A stretch of 64,000 nt of DNA from Chloroflexota bacterium (GTDB lineage: Bacteria; Chloroflexota; UBA11872): positions 37,591-101,590 of the forward strand of contig JAPOYR010000007.1 of NCBI GenBank assembly GCA_026706485.1. The letters are read 5' to 3'. Positions 34,194 to 42,731 of this stretch are shown here, piece by piece; the first letter of the stretch is position 1, and each line of letters begins with the position of its first letter. The notes beneath the pieces were generated by a model that saw only the letters and a list, made by a program, of their open reading frames with translations, had not been told where the DNA came from and searched no databases. The position numbers and the translations under genes are program-made.

Positions 34194-35450
34194 GTGAAGT
34201 TTACAAACGGTGGCGGAGCTTCCAACGGACCGCGGAACGTGCCCTTTGATCGCTGGTTCCGGTATCCCGCAGGGTTCTCCCCGACAGCTCTCGGAGCTGC
34301 GCTGCAGGCCGTGGCCGTGCGGCCCGGGGATCTACTGATTGATCCGTTCGTTGGCGCTGCAACGGGATGGAGAGCTGGGGTTGAGCAAGGATTCCGGTAC
34401 GCCGGGATCGAGGCGCACCCGGAGATTGCCGAGTTGGCCAAGCTCAAGGTGCAGCCCTTCGCGAGGCCGGCGCGCATCGTTGACGACGCACAGCGCGTCG
34501 CTGGTGACATTGTCAAGGCGGACATCTCACGCGAGACGGATCTGGTGACTCGGAGCTTTGACGAGGACTCCTTGGGCGAACTGGTCAGCATCCGGGACCA
34601 ATTGAAGGCTCATCCCCATAGAGCGACGACTCGGTATCTCAAGTGGTCCCTGCTAGGTGCCCTGCGGGACTGCGCAATGGTCCAAGTCCGTTGGCCCTAC
34701 CAGCGCCCCGCGATCCGAAGGAAGCCACGGATCTCCAAGCCGGCGCGAGCGTTTCTTCGAAGGGCAGAGTGGATGGCGGCCGACCTGAGCGAGTCGTCCC
34801 CAGACTCAGGAGCAACCGTGTTGCGTGGGGACGCTCGGCGACTGAGCGACTGGGGTCGGGTCCTCGGAGATGAACCCGCAGACGCAGTCGTGACATCGCC
34901 CCCTTACCTCAACAACTTTGACTACGCAGATGCAACCCGGCTTGAGCTCTACTTTTGGGGGGTAGCTCGCACTTGGTCCGAGATGGTTGAGCGGGTCAGA
35001 GCCGGAATGCTCACAGCATCGACTCAGCAGGCCCGCAGTGCGGCGGCGTCTAAGTCGATGGCTCGGGTTGCTGCCATAGCACCGCACACTGCATTGGTCC
35101 TCGGGTCACTCACAAATCGGCTACAGGCGGAACGCAAGCGGCGAGCCAGAGGCAAGGAGTATGATCGAGTGATCGGGCCGTACTTTGAAGGTATGAGCCA
35201 CGTGCTCGTGAACATGCGCAAGTGCCTACGGCCCGGAGCACGCATCGCCCTCGTGGTTGGTGACAGTGCACCTTATGGCGTGTATGTCGACACGCCTGAG
35301 TTGCTAGCGCAGCTTGCCCAAGAGCTCGACCTGAAGCTCGTGGACGTGAGTACCATCCGGCTCCGGGGCGCCAGATGGGCCAATAATGGTGTTCGGCACC
35401 ACCATGCGTTGACCGAGCGGCTAGTCGTGCTGTGTAGCCCAGGCAACTGA
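34194..35450 (+). CDS. DNA methyltransferase (amino-MTase, TSPPY type)
   Basis: A probable 418-aa enzyme from GTG 34194 (MKFTNGGGASNGPRNVPFDRW). The frame is open to GTG 34017, but that leader looks non-coding. The SAM site LIDPFVGAATGWRAGVEQGF (motif I) precedes the catalytic motif IV TSPPYLNNFDYADATRLELY, so it modifies an exocyclic amino group (N6-adenine or N4-cytosine) of DNA. The last part (RIALVVGDSAPYGVYVDTPE) completes the fold. Composition is more A/T-rich than the chromosome. It converges on the SIR2 gene with a 30-base tail-to-tail overlap. It may be a solitary methylase or the self-marking part of the adjacent defence locus. Confidence 0.82.
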   Translation: MKFTNGGGASNGPRNVPFDRWFRYPAGFSPTALGAALQAVAVRPGDLLIDPFVGAATGWRAGVEQGFRYAGIEAHPEIAELAKLKVQPFARPARIVDDAQRVAGDIVKADISRETDLVTRSFDEDSLGELVSIRDQLKAHPHRATTRYLKWSLLGALRDCAMVQVRWPYQRPAIRRKPRISKPARAFLRRAEWMAADLSESSPDSGATVLRGDARRLSDWGRVLGDEPADAVVTSPPYLNNFDYADATRLELYFWGVARTWSEMVERVRAGMLTASTQQARSAAASKSMARVAAIAPHTALVLGSLTNRLQAERKRRARGKEYDRVIGPYFEGMSHVLVNMRKCLRPGARIALVVGDSAPYGVYVDTPELLAQLAQELDLKLVDVSTIRLRGARWANNGVRHHHALTERLVVLCSPGN

Positions 35451-36977
35451 GAGCTGCTCGAAGAACCTATCGGCAGTCAGGGTGATGCATCTTTCCCAAA
35501 ACGTCTGCTTTTCTTGACCAAATTGCCGGTGCAATCCGGACCAAGCGAGAGCGTTCGGATCCTCGAAGGGACCAACCCAGTATTCGTCGGCACGATCGGC
35601 GACGACCCGGGATTGGAGAACGCTCCAAATGTCCGGGTCGCGCATGCTGTATCCGACGTAGACCCATGGCACCTTGCTGTTAGTCTCGAGGATGGCACGA
35701 ATGCAGTCCTCCTTTTCCGTGGATAGCCCCTGAGCGGTCTGGTCCACCGTGGCGATTATCGTCTCTCTCGACCCAATCGAACCATGGAGCTTCAAGAAGG
35801 GTACGGGATTGTCGGGTTCAGCGAGGTACGTAGGCAGGTAGTCTCGGCCGTTCCTGAACTCTTGCTCCGTGACCATCGTGTGTACGCCGCCATCGCCAAC
35901 CTCTACGAGGGTGTCGAAATTCACGGTAATCACGACGGTCCTCGGAATGACCTTTATGACGTTGTGCAAGCCAGAGACGGCAGGACCTCGGTTCTTCAAC
36001 GCAATTTCGTTCATCTTCTCAAAATCACTCAGTGTCCGACTATCGTCGGCACCGCTCCTCCAGATCTCCTCACGGAGCACTCGCTCAAGTGTGAGCCGAC
36101 GGTGGAATTCGTCCGATTGCATCTGATGCTCGACTTCGAGCAGGCGCTCGTTGGCTCGGAGGTACTCGAAGAACGCCGGAGCGAGTTCGCCGAACCCTGC
36201 CTCTGGCATTGCAAGAAAACCTCTGAGTGCATCGTCGCGAAGGGTATTCCCAAGCGGGAGCCCCGACGAACTTGAGAACCCAGCCCCGAGGAACAGGACG
36301 AGGCCGCTGCTGGCGGCCTGCTCCGCGATATAGCGGATTTCTGCAAGGTCAACGCGCCAAGGCTTCCGGCGCGTCATTCCCGACGACCTAACGAAGAACC
36401 GAACGGTAGGCTCGGAGTCTAGGTGGTGATCCGGCGTGTCCTCGCCGGACCGCTCGATGAGCAAGATTAGGCGCTTGACCGCCCAGAACCGCGTCCCATC
36501 GATGCTGCCGAAGAGGCGCCAGATGGCTTCGGCCCACTCGTCGTCCAATACAGCCTCGTTGTAGGCAATGAACGCAAGACTGCTCGTCTGCAGTTCTTCT
36601 GAGAACAGGGCAGTAGCGAGCCCAGAAACTTCTCGCTCGGATCTGCTCGCGAGCTCAGTCCGGTCGTCGATGCTCGCGTGCACGATGCTCTCGTCGGCCC
36701 GGATATTGACTCGGGACTCTGCGCCTCCGGAACGCGGAACCCGCAAGTACCCCTCGATGCGGGTCTTCAGAGTGTGATCGAATCCTCCACGGACCCCACG
36801 CTCGACATCAGAGGCGACAATTAGCGAAGCACCGACAGAGTGCGCGGCGGCCCGCACGAGGTCGCTGTGTCCGGCAAAATCATCGACTACTATGGGCAAG
36901 ACAGATGTGTTGCTATCGTCCTCATCTGGATCCTCCAGCAACTCGGATAGCAAGCGCAGCACATCACGGGTCTGCAA
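35421..36977 (-). CDS. SIR2-domain protein, probable NAD-consuming defence effector
   Basis: A 518-aa protein from TTG 36977, or 513 aa from GTG 36962. Residues 1-220 form an unknown N-terminal region with Rossmann-like strands (VLPIVVDDFAGHSDLV, WAVKRLILLIE). Residues ~225-460 are a SIR2 domain: VLFLGAGFSSSSGLPLGNTL for NAD binding, VVITVNFDTLVE, FLKLHGSIGS with the catalytic-type His, and WVYVGYSMRDPDIW. In anti-phage systems such domains hydrolyse NAD+ and stop growth. It overlaps the preceding gene by 14 bases and is last in a four-gene operon. Confidence 0.85.
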   Translation of the reverse strand: MQTRDVLRLLSELLEDPDEDDSNTSVLPIVVDDFAGHSDLVRAAAHSVGASLIVASDVERGVRGGFDHTLKTRIEGYLRVPRSGGAESRVNIRADESIVHASIDDRTELASRSEREVSGLATALFSEELQTSSLAFIAYNEAVLDDEWAEAIWRLFGSIDGTRFWAVKRLILLIERSGEDTPDHHLDSEPTVRFFVRSSGMTRRKPWRVDLAEIRYIAEQAASSGLVLFLGAGFSSSSGLPLGNTLRDDALRGFLAMPEAGFGELAPAFFEYLRANERLLEVEHQMQSDEFHRRLTLERVLREEIWRSGADDSRTLSDFEKMNEIALKNRGPAVSGLHNVIKVIPRTVVITVNFDTLVEVGDGGVHTMVTEQEFRNGRDYLPTYLAEPDNPVPFLKLHGSIGSRETIIATVDQTAQGLSTEKEDCIRAILETNSKVPWVYVGYSMRDPDIWSVLQSRVVADRADEYWVGPFEDPNALAWSGLHRQFGQEKQTFWERCITLTADRFFEQLSVAWATQHD

Positions 36978-37929
36978 GCGCGCGCTCCAACTGCTCGCGT
37001 AGTCTTGCTGTTTCTACACGGCTCTCGTGCGTGACGCCCAGCGATGCGAGGGTCGGCCTCTCTTCTCGGTAGGCTAAGACGAGGTTGTCGAACGCAGTCA
37101 TGACGTGCCGGGTCTCGGGGGAGCGCTGACTACGCCGGAGCTCGCTGGCAACGCGCTCGATAACGGCGTCCCGGTGATTGTCGTCCACGTAAATCTCGTG
37201 GGGAGTCGGACCCATGATCTGACCGAGGCGTCGCCGTGCCTCCGTCACCGCGTATCCGGAGTAGAGCGAGAAATGACTCGGATTCCGAGCACGCGAACTG
37301 AGAGTGTCAGCAAATGCCGAAATGGCCTTCGCGACGGTGTGATCCAGTCGGTTCAGTTCATCGCTATCGCTCGGTCTCCGGATGGCCGTTGCAGAAGAAG
37401 TTGATCCGTTAACCAGAAGAAACAGCAGGAGTGCAATCGATGGTAGTCGAAGCCCCTCTGCCTGGCCCTCCAGGAGACCTACTGCGTCCTCAAGCCGCCT
37501 CACTCCTACTTCCCTGTAGCCTTGGTGGGTCAGGCTCACCAAGGCAAAGGCATCGATTGGATCGAGACCAATTGGATCTTCGTCAGACTCTTGCAGTACG
37601 CGGCGTAGCAGAGCGTATACGGCCCGACCTTCAGGCGTGACGAGAGTGGACGGGCCAGCCTGGATTATGAGCGGAGGATCTAGGAAACGAGAACGGACCC
37701 TCGGCGCTGCCGGCAGGGAAGTCAGGGCATCGCGAAGGCGAGCGCCAGATGTTCTGGGATTAAAGAGCTTGGAGAACAAGAGTTTGAGATCATCATCGAG
37801 ACTGCTAGTCGGCTCACCCGTTTGCACGATCCATAGCTGGCCAAGACTGTTGACGAGATTCTGACCATCCTGTCTCCGAAGGACGAATGGCACGCCGAAG
37901 ATGTCCGACGGATCGCGCACCCTGCTCAC
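36964..37929 (-). CDS. unknown protein of the SMC-SIR2 operon (putative middle component)
   Basis: A 321-aa, mostly helical, soluble protein with no recognised motif. It begins GTG 37929, overlapping the SMC gene stop as GTGA. It has a hydrophobic helix (SIALLLFLLVNGSTSS, about residues 169-184) and a positively charged C-terminus (EERPTLASLGVTHESRVETA). By position it should connect the ATPase and the SIR2 effector, as the middle component does in ABC-three-component and Lamassu systems. That role rests on context only. Confidence 0.7.
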   Translation of the reverse strand: MSRVRDPSDIFGVPFVLRRQDGQNLVNSLGQLWIVQTGEPTSSLDDDLKLLFSKLFNPRTSGARLRDALTSLPAAPRVRSRFLDPPLIIQAGPSTLVTPEGRAVYALLRRVLQESDEDPIGLDPIDAFALVSLTHQGYREVGVRRLEDAVGLLEGQAEGLRLPSIALLLFLLVNGSTSSATAIRRPSDSDELNRLDHTVAKAISAFADTLSSRARNPSHFSLYSGYAVTEARRRLGQIMGPTPHEIYVDDNHRDAVIERVASELRRSQRSPETRHVMTAFDNLVLAYREERPTLASLGVTHESRVETARLREQLERALADP

Positions 37930-40277
37930 GGGCCCGCGTCCCTGGCGAAGTAGTCTTCGGCCGTGAACAGTTCACCATTGAGGGTGGCAGGTGGACTCGC
38001 CTGTGAAGGCAGGATCACGACGACTTGAGCTGCCAGACCTTCTTTCAGGAGTCGCTGGTCTAGGAAATGCCAGAGACGGCTCCTCCTACTCTGCTCAACG
38101 AACGCACCAAACTCATCAAGGACGAATACGCGGTAGTGAGCCGCGGACGTACCATGGCTCAGGATCGCAGCCAACATGTATGCGAACGCTCGCTCCCCGC
38201 TCGAAAACGCCTCGATCGGTCGTCGCCTCTGTTCACCAGTCTTCGTGCGCCAGGACACGAACCCATTCACCAGGTCAAATCGCTGAAAGTCACCCCCATC
38301 GAAGATGGCCTCACGGATGTCTTGGTTGGAGAGATAGTCGGCCATCTGTCCCTCGTACCACTTAACTAGGCTCTCGGCGTATCGAGCCCGGCTGGGGTAG
38401 CCGCGTACGACGATCGAGCGTTTGATGTCGTCTAGAGCCGCCTCAACAGCGGCGACTTGATTCAGTGAAGCGTCAACGTCCGACTGGACGCGTCGCGCCG
38501 CATCCGCTAGACGCACCAATCGTCGAAGCGCGTCCGTGCGGTCTGCCTTGAGTGTCGGGATGGTGCCAGCAGGGACACTTTCCCTGAGCCATTGATAGTC
38601 GGCGCCCCGTGCGATGAGGCGCAGGGCGCGGACGAGCTGGTCCTCTAGTTCACGGCGTAGTGCCTTCTTCAGCGAGAGCTCGTCGCGGAGACGTTGCTGT
38701 TCGGCGACTCGGTCCTGACGGAGCGCGACGGTATCGTTCAGGGCCTCTTGGGCTCCGGAAGCTGCGATCTCCAAGCGTTGCTCCAAGTCCGCCACCTTAC
38801 TGTCCAAGGTTGATGCGCCCCCACTCCTATTGAGCAAATCAAGATGTACTCGCAGCTCCGCTTCACGCTGGATCTCGCTGGTAATTTGCAGCTCTACCGC
38901 GCGCAGCCGCTCGGACATCTCTGAATACTTATCCCCTGATGAGCCTCGAATCTGGTCTTCCTTTGCCTCGATCTCACGCTCCACTTCAAGCAACAGGGTT
39001 GCTTTCCGGTCCGCGTCTCGAAGCGCTTCGCAAACGTTCGAAAGCACTCTGATACGAGATTCTGACGTTGCTATCTGCTCATCGATCCTCGCGAGCTGTT
39101 CATATGATACGTCTCTCTCCAACTCGTCACTTCTCGCATCGAGTCCGGCGCGTAGGTCCGAGGTTGTCACCCTTACGTTGGTGTCGACTACCGCAAGAAT
39201 CTCGTCGTCAAGGCTTGATCCCTCGACAACAGCGAGGGGTGCTCGTGCATCGCCGATCAGATCAAGCATGTCCGGAAGGGATGCTAGGGCAGCTCGGTCT
39301 CTGCGAAGTTTGTTCCGCCCAACAAGCGCCCGTTGGTACATCGAGCTTACTGTGCCGGCTGTGGCACCAACTGCCTGCATGGCCTGTTGAGCTCTCCAAT
39401 GCGTGCGCGCGGCCCGGCTACGTCGCCCGTCACGCTGACTCTGCAACTCCTCCAGTTCGCGCTGGAGCTGCTGTAGGGCGGCGTGATTTGGAACTAACCC
39501 CCGAAGCTCTTCTGCCAGCTCTTCTTTCGCTTCGGTCAGCTTCCTTACTCTCGACTTGGCCGCATCAAGCTTTACTCGAATCTCCGGTCCAAGCCGTGCC
39601 TGCTGCTGCCGAAGCTCAGACAGCGTAATCAATTCCTCAAGATCGAGTCTACGACCTGATGCCTTTTCGACCTTGGAATCAATGTCGATTAGTTCCTTCG
39701 TGGTGATTTGGACAGCATCGTCAGCAGCCTCAAAGTCAGATTCTGAGAGTCGATCAATGTCAATGATCAGTGGCGTTAGGATTGACTCTGCGTCTTTAGC
39801 TATGTTTTCCAACCACTGTCTGGAGCGAGCTGCAAGGGCATAGTCGTCGCCAATCAGATTGCTTAGCTGTGAGACAACGGTTTCGTCACCTCCGATCCGA
39901 ACTAAGTCGAAGAGTTCGCGTAAGGCCTGGTGGTCACGCTGATTCCCATCTATGAAAACGGATCCCAGATCTTCGGTCAGGGGAATTGGATCAGCTGGCC
40001 ACTTGTCGGGTGTGAGCTCGATGCGGATGGATTCAATCTTAGCTGTGGAGGGGAATTCACTAATGACAATGGTGGTCGGGCCTAGATTCTCCTTCAGCGC
40101 CACCCAGGCGTCTAGATCGCTCCGGAACGGCTGTCTCCCGGCGACAAGCTCGAGGAGTCGCACGGCAACGGTCTTACCGATCCCGTTCCTCCCCTCAAGC
40201 CAACATCGATCAATGTTCGGGATGGTGGGAATAACCCTCAGACCACCACGAGTCTCCGCGTCAATCGAGAAGTGCAT
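37926..40277 (-). CDS. SMC/Rad50-like ABC ATPase of the defence operon
   Basis: A 783-aa ATPase. Walker A is EGRNGIGKTVAVRLL (about residues 28-42). About 500 residues of coiled coil follow, rich in Glu, Arg and Leu, with a break near VEGSSLDDEILAVVDT that may be the hinge. The signature FSSGERAFAYMLAAIL is near residue 690 and Walker B is RVFVLDEFGAFVE. It lacks a zinc-hook CxxC. The length is nearer Lamassu LmuB than chromosomal SMC. ATG 40277 overlaps the preceding small gene by 17 bases. It probably senses foreign DNA or DNA ends. Confidence 0.85.
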   Translation of the reverse strand: MHFSIDAETRGGLRVIPTIPNIDRCWLEGRNGIGKTVAVRLLELVAGRQPFRSDLDAWVALKENLGPTTIVISEFPSTAKIESIRIELTPDKWPADPIPLTEDLGSVFIDGNQRDHQALRELFDLVRIGGDETVVSQLSNLIGDDYALAARSRQWLENIAKDAESILTPLIIDIDRLSESDFEAADDAVQITTKELIDIDSKVEKASGRRLDLEELITLSELRQQQARLGPEIRVKLDAAKSRVRKLTEAKEELAEELRGLVPNHAALQQLQRELEELQSQRDGRRSRAARTHWRAQQAMQAVGATAGTVSSMYQRALVGRNKLRRDRAALASLPDMLDLIGDARAPLAVVEGSSLDDEILAVVDTNVRVTTSDLRAGLDARSDELERDVSYEQLARIDEQIATSESRIRVLSNVCEALRDADRKATLLLEVEREIEAKEDQIRGSSGDKYSEMSERLRAVELQITSEIQREAELRVHLDLLNRSGGASTLDSKVADLEQRLEIAASGAQEALNDTVALRQDRVAEQQRLRDELSLKKALRRELEDQLVRALRLIARGADYQWLRESVPAGTIPTLKADRTDALRRLVRLADAARRVQSDVDASLNQVAAVEAALDDIKRSIVVRGYPSRARYAESLVKWYEGQMADYLSNQDIREAIFDGGDFQRFDLVNGFVSWRTKTGEQRRRPIEAFSSGERAFAYMLAAILSHGTSAAHYRVFVLDEFGAFVEQSRRSRLWHFLDQRLLKEGLAAQVVVILPSQASPPATLNGELFTAEDYFARDAGP

Positions 40278-40449
40278 CGGCTATCATCCGCCCTACAAGG
40301 ATCCGTAAGTCATCCCGCTTCGAGAGCAGCGACAGTGCGCGGTCTACTGGCGGGTGCTCGGCGGCGTCGAGTTCTTCTCTGGTCGCGCGATCCAACAGGT
40401 CGCGAATCCTCTCAAGTTCACTCTCGCGCAGATCCGCTGGCGTTGCCAT
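40261..40449 (-). CDS. small first gene of the SMC-SIR2 operon
   Basis: A 62-aa acidic helical protein, ATG 40449 (MATPADLRESELERIRDLLD). It ends RILVGRMIADALLD, and its stop lies inside the SMC gene start (17-base overlap), which makes translation coupled. No family is recognised. It could be an adaptor or small subunit of the complex. A promoter for the operon would lie upstream of 40449; I see no clear one. Confidence 0.55.
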   Translation of the reverse strand: MATPADLRESELERIRDLLDRATREELDAAEHPPVDRALSLLSKRDDLRILVGRMIADALLD

Positions 40450-41420
40450 ATGCACCCAGTCTGTGGAGGCCCCGTCTGTAGCCGCAGTGTACGTGCATGG
40501 CAACGTGTCCTGTGTTCCTCCCGCGCACTGCCCGTGATGCCCGTTGCCGAGTGCGAGGTGTCAACGAACTCCCTGGCTGGCCAGCTGTGACCGCATCGAT
40601 CCGCGCACGTTGGGCTACTCGCTCCGATAGCCTTATGTGGGTTACGAAAAGCCGTTCGTCCCTGCACGCGCGCTGCGCGTCCGAGCGACCCTTCCTTCGC
40701 GCAGGCGCGCGCTGTAGAGGCGAGCAGTGACAGGTCGACGCGGACGCCACGATCTCCTTGCGCGCGACGCGCAGGAAGCAGTGTGCCCCAATCTCGTCGT
40801 AGAACACCACAAGCAAGCGTTGGCCGCACTCCGTGGTCATCGGTGAGGCGCTGCGAGGCCTAGTAGCGGGAGAGGTGAGCGAGGCGGCATCGCCCCCCAA
40901 AGCCACCCCTGGCCACACAGTCTGGGAGGCGGTGTCGCCGAGGGCCTCTAGCCGCGCTGCCTGCGGGTCTCTGCGGGTATCAGCATCGACGACTGGGTGT
41001 CATGCGCCCAGAAGGGTCTGGAGTCTGCAGCTTCTGCCCGGACGCCGCTGACGGAACGGAATAGTGCGAGAGTCGCGAGCTAACCGGCCGTGGCTAATCC
41101 GCGCTCGTAGCCTCGCCGGGCAAACCTAGCGAGATTGGAACCCTCCGGCCAGTACTCGGAAAGCTGTGGGTCGCACGGCGGCCTATTGCTTGCAGTGATC
41201 AGGTGAGTCGAGTATGCGCAGAATCTTGAACCGTCGGTAGTAATCAGTCGCGGAGACTACGGGCGGCGCCTGCGACCGAAGGTCCGTGCTGATCAAGCAG
41301 TCGTGAGCGACGATGGTTGCCCATTAGCAGGGTGGCTCTTGCATGGCTCGGGGGAGTGTCGACTGGCTCGTGATTCGCCGATCGGTGGAAGGTGCACGGG
41401 GTATTCCAAATCGAGCGTGG
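40450..41420. other. gap without a supportable gene
   Basis: About 970 bases between the defence operon and the integrase gene. Frames are open on both strands, but none has a recognisable domain, a good ribosome-binding site or consistent composition. It probably contains the operon promoter at its left end and decayed sequence elsewhere. Confidence 0.5.
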
Positions 41421-42521
41421 TTACGCGTCCAAGACTTTGCCCACACGCTGCACGGCCTCCGACTGGATGCCGGGTGTGACGTGGGAGTAGGTATCGAGCG
41501 TCAGCGTAATGCTGGCGTGGCCCAATTGCTCCTGGACGACCCGCGGATGCACACCCTCACTGAGCATGATGCTGGCGTGGACATGCCGGAGATCCTTAGT
41601 GCGGAGCGACGGCAGGCCTGCCCGGTGGAGCACACGCTGGAAGCGGGCGAGCAGGACGCTGGGCTCGATAGGGCGACCGTCGGCTTGGGCAAAGACGAGA
41701 TCGAGGTCGTCATAGCATGGACTGAGCTCCCGGCGGTGCTCCTCCTGGCCCTCGCGGTGCCTAGTTAGCTGTTCGACTACGGTGGCGTCGAGCGCAATCG
41801 TGCGCGTGCTGCGATGCGTCTTGGTCGGCGCGAAGACCAGCCCCTGCCCCTTGATGCGCTGCAGCGACTGCCGGATCCGCGCCCTGCCAGCTTCGAGGTC
41901 GAGGTCGCGCCAGCGCAGCGCCACGAGTTCGCCGGGGCGCACGCCCGTCGTTACGGCCAGGCGGATCGGCAGCTCCAGTTCGGTACCGCGGATCGCGGTC
42001 AGCGCGGCCCGGACGTCTTCAACGCTGGGGATGTCTGCGGGCTTCGGTCGTGAACGTGGCGGGCGAGCTGCCAGGGCCGGATTTCGCGCCAGCAATTGGA
42101 GTCGGACGGCATCGTTTAGGGCTTTTCGCACCACTTGGTGCACGTAGTCCGCCGTTCGGGTGAGGCCCTGCTGGCGCAGCTCGACTTGGAGTCCTTGCAG
42201 ATGCAGGGGGCGTACATGGGTGAGCCTAAGGTGCCCCAGCCGGGGTTGAAGGAACCGCTCAACGTGATAGCGGTAGTCCTGATAGGTGCGCGGGGCGTTG
42301 TGGAGGCGGACGTGGGATTCGAGCCACTGCTCAAGGTATGTCCCGAGGGTGGCCGCGGTGGGTTCGACGAGCGCTCCGGACTGCACGTCCTCTTCCAATC
42401 GTGCAGCGACGCGCTCGGCCTGCCGCTTGGTGCCACGCACGGAGTGCCAGCGGCGCTTGCCGCCGCCGAGGTGGACGGATACCTCCCAGCGGCGGGGGCC
42501 GCGCTTGCGAATGTGAGCCAT
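41421..42521 (-). CDS. int: tyrosine recombinase (phage-type integrase)
   Basis: A 366-aa integrase. It has an N-terminal arm-binding segment (MAHIRKRGPRRWEVSVHLGG), a core SAM-like domain (residues ~60-160) and the catalytic domain with Arg in TTGVRPGELVAL, the box II segment KDLRHVHASIML (the usual His two before Leu-Arg is Lys), and LGHASITLTLDTYSH with the His/Tyr nucleophile. It starts 4 bases after the putative excisionase gene. It probably mobilises the island that begins at tRNA-Lys, although it lies 9 kb from that tRNA. Confidence 0.93.
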   Translation of the reverse strand: MAHIRKRGPRRWEVSVHLGGGKRRWHSVRGTKRQAERVAARLEEDVQSGALVEPTAATLGTYLEQWLESHVRLHNAPRTYQDYRYHVERFLQPRLGHLRLTHVRPLHLQGLQVELRQQGLTRTADYVHQVVRKALNDAVRLQLLARNPALAARPPRSRPKPADIPSVEDVRAALTAIRGTELELPIRLAVTTGVRPGELVALRWRDLDLEAGRARIRQSLQRIKGQGLVFAPTKTHRSTRTIALDATVVEQLTRHREGQEEHRRELSPCYDDLDLVFAQADGRPIEPSVLLARFQRVLHRAGLPSLRTKDLRHVHASIMLSEGVHPRVVQEQLGHASITLTLDTYSHVTPGIQSEAVQRVGKVLDA

Positions 42522-42524
42522 AGG

Positions 42525-42731
42525 TCATGCGTTCCATTTCTGGTCCTGGTGGCTGCTCAACCCGGGCTGCCCGGAATCGAGCAGCGCGTGAAGGTCTTCT
42601 TGCAGCGTGTGGCTGGGGATGCGGATCCAACGCCCGATGCGGATGTGGCGGATGAGGCCGGCGTGGCACATGCGGCGTACGCGCCCCTCGTTGAGTTGCC
42701 AAAGTTCGGCAACCTGCCGGACGGTGAGCAT
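42525..42731 (-). CDS. xis: helix-turn-helix excisionase-like protein
   Basis: A 68-aa protein, ATG 42731, opening MLTVRQVAELWQLNEGRVRR with IRHIRIGRWIRIPSHTLQ after it, the winged-helix pattern of MerR/excisionase-type proteins. Stop to integrase start is 3 bases, so the genes form an operon. It would control the direction of recombination. The longer frame upstream to 42932 looks non-coding. Confidence 0.75.
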   Translation of the reverse strand: MLTVRQVAELWQLNEGRVRRMCHAGLIRHIRIGRWIRIPSHTLQEDLHALLDSGQPGLSSHQDQKWNA

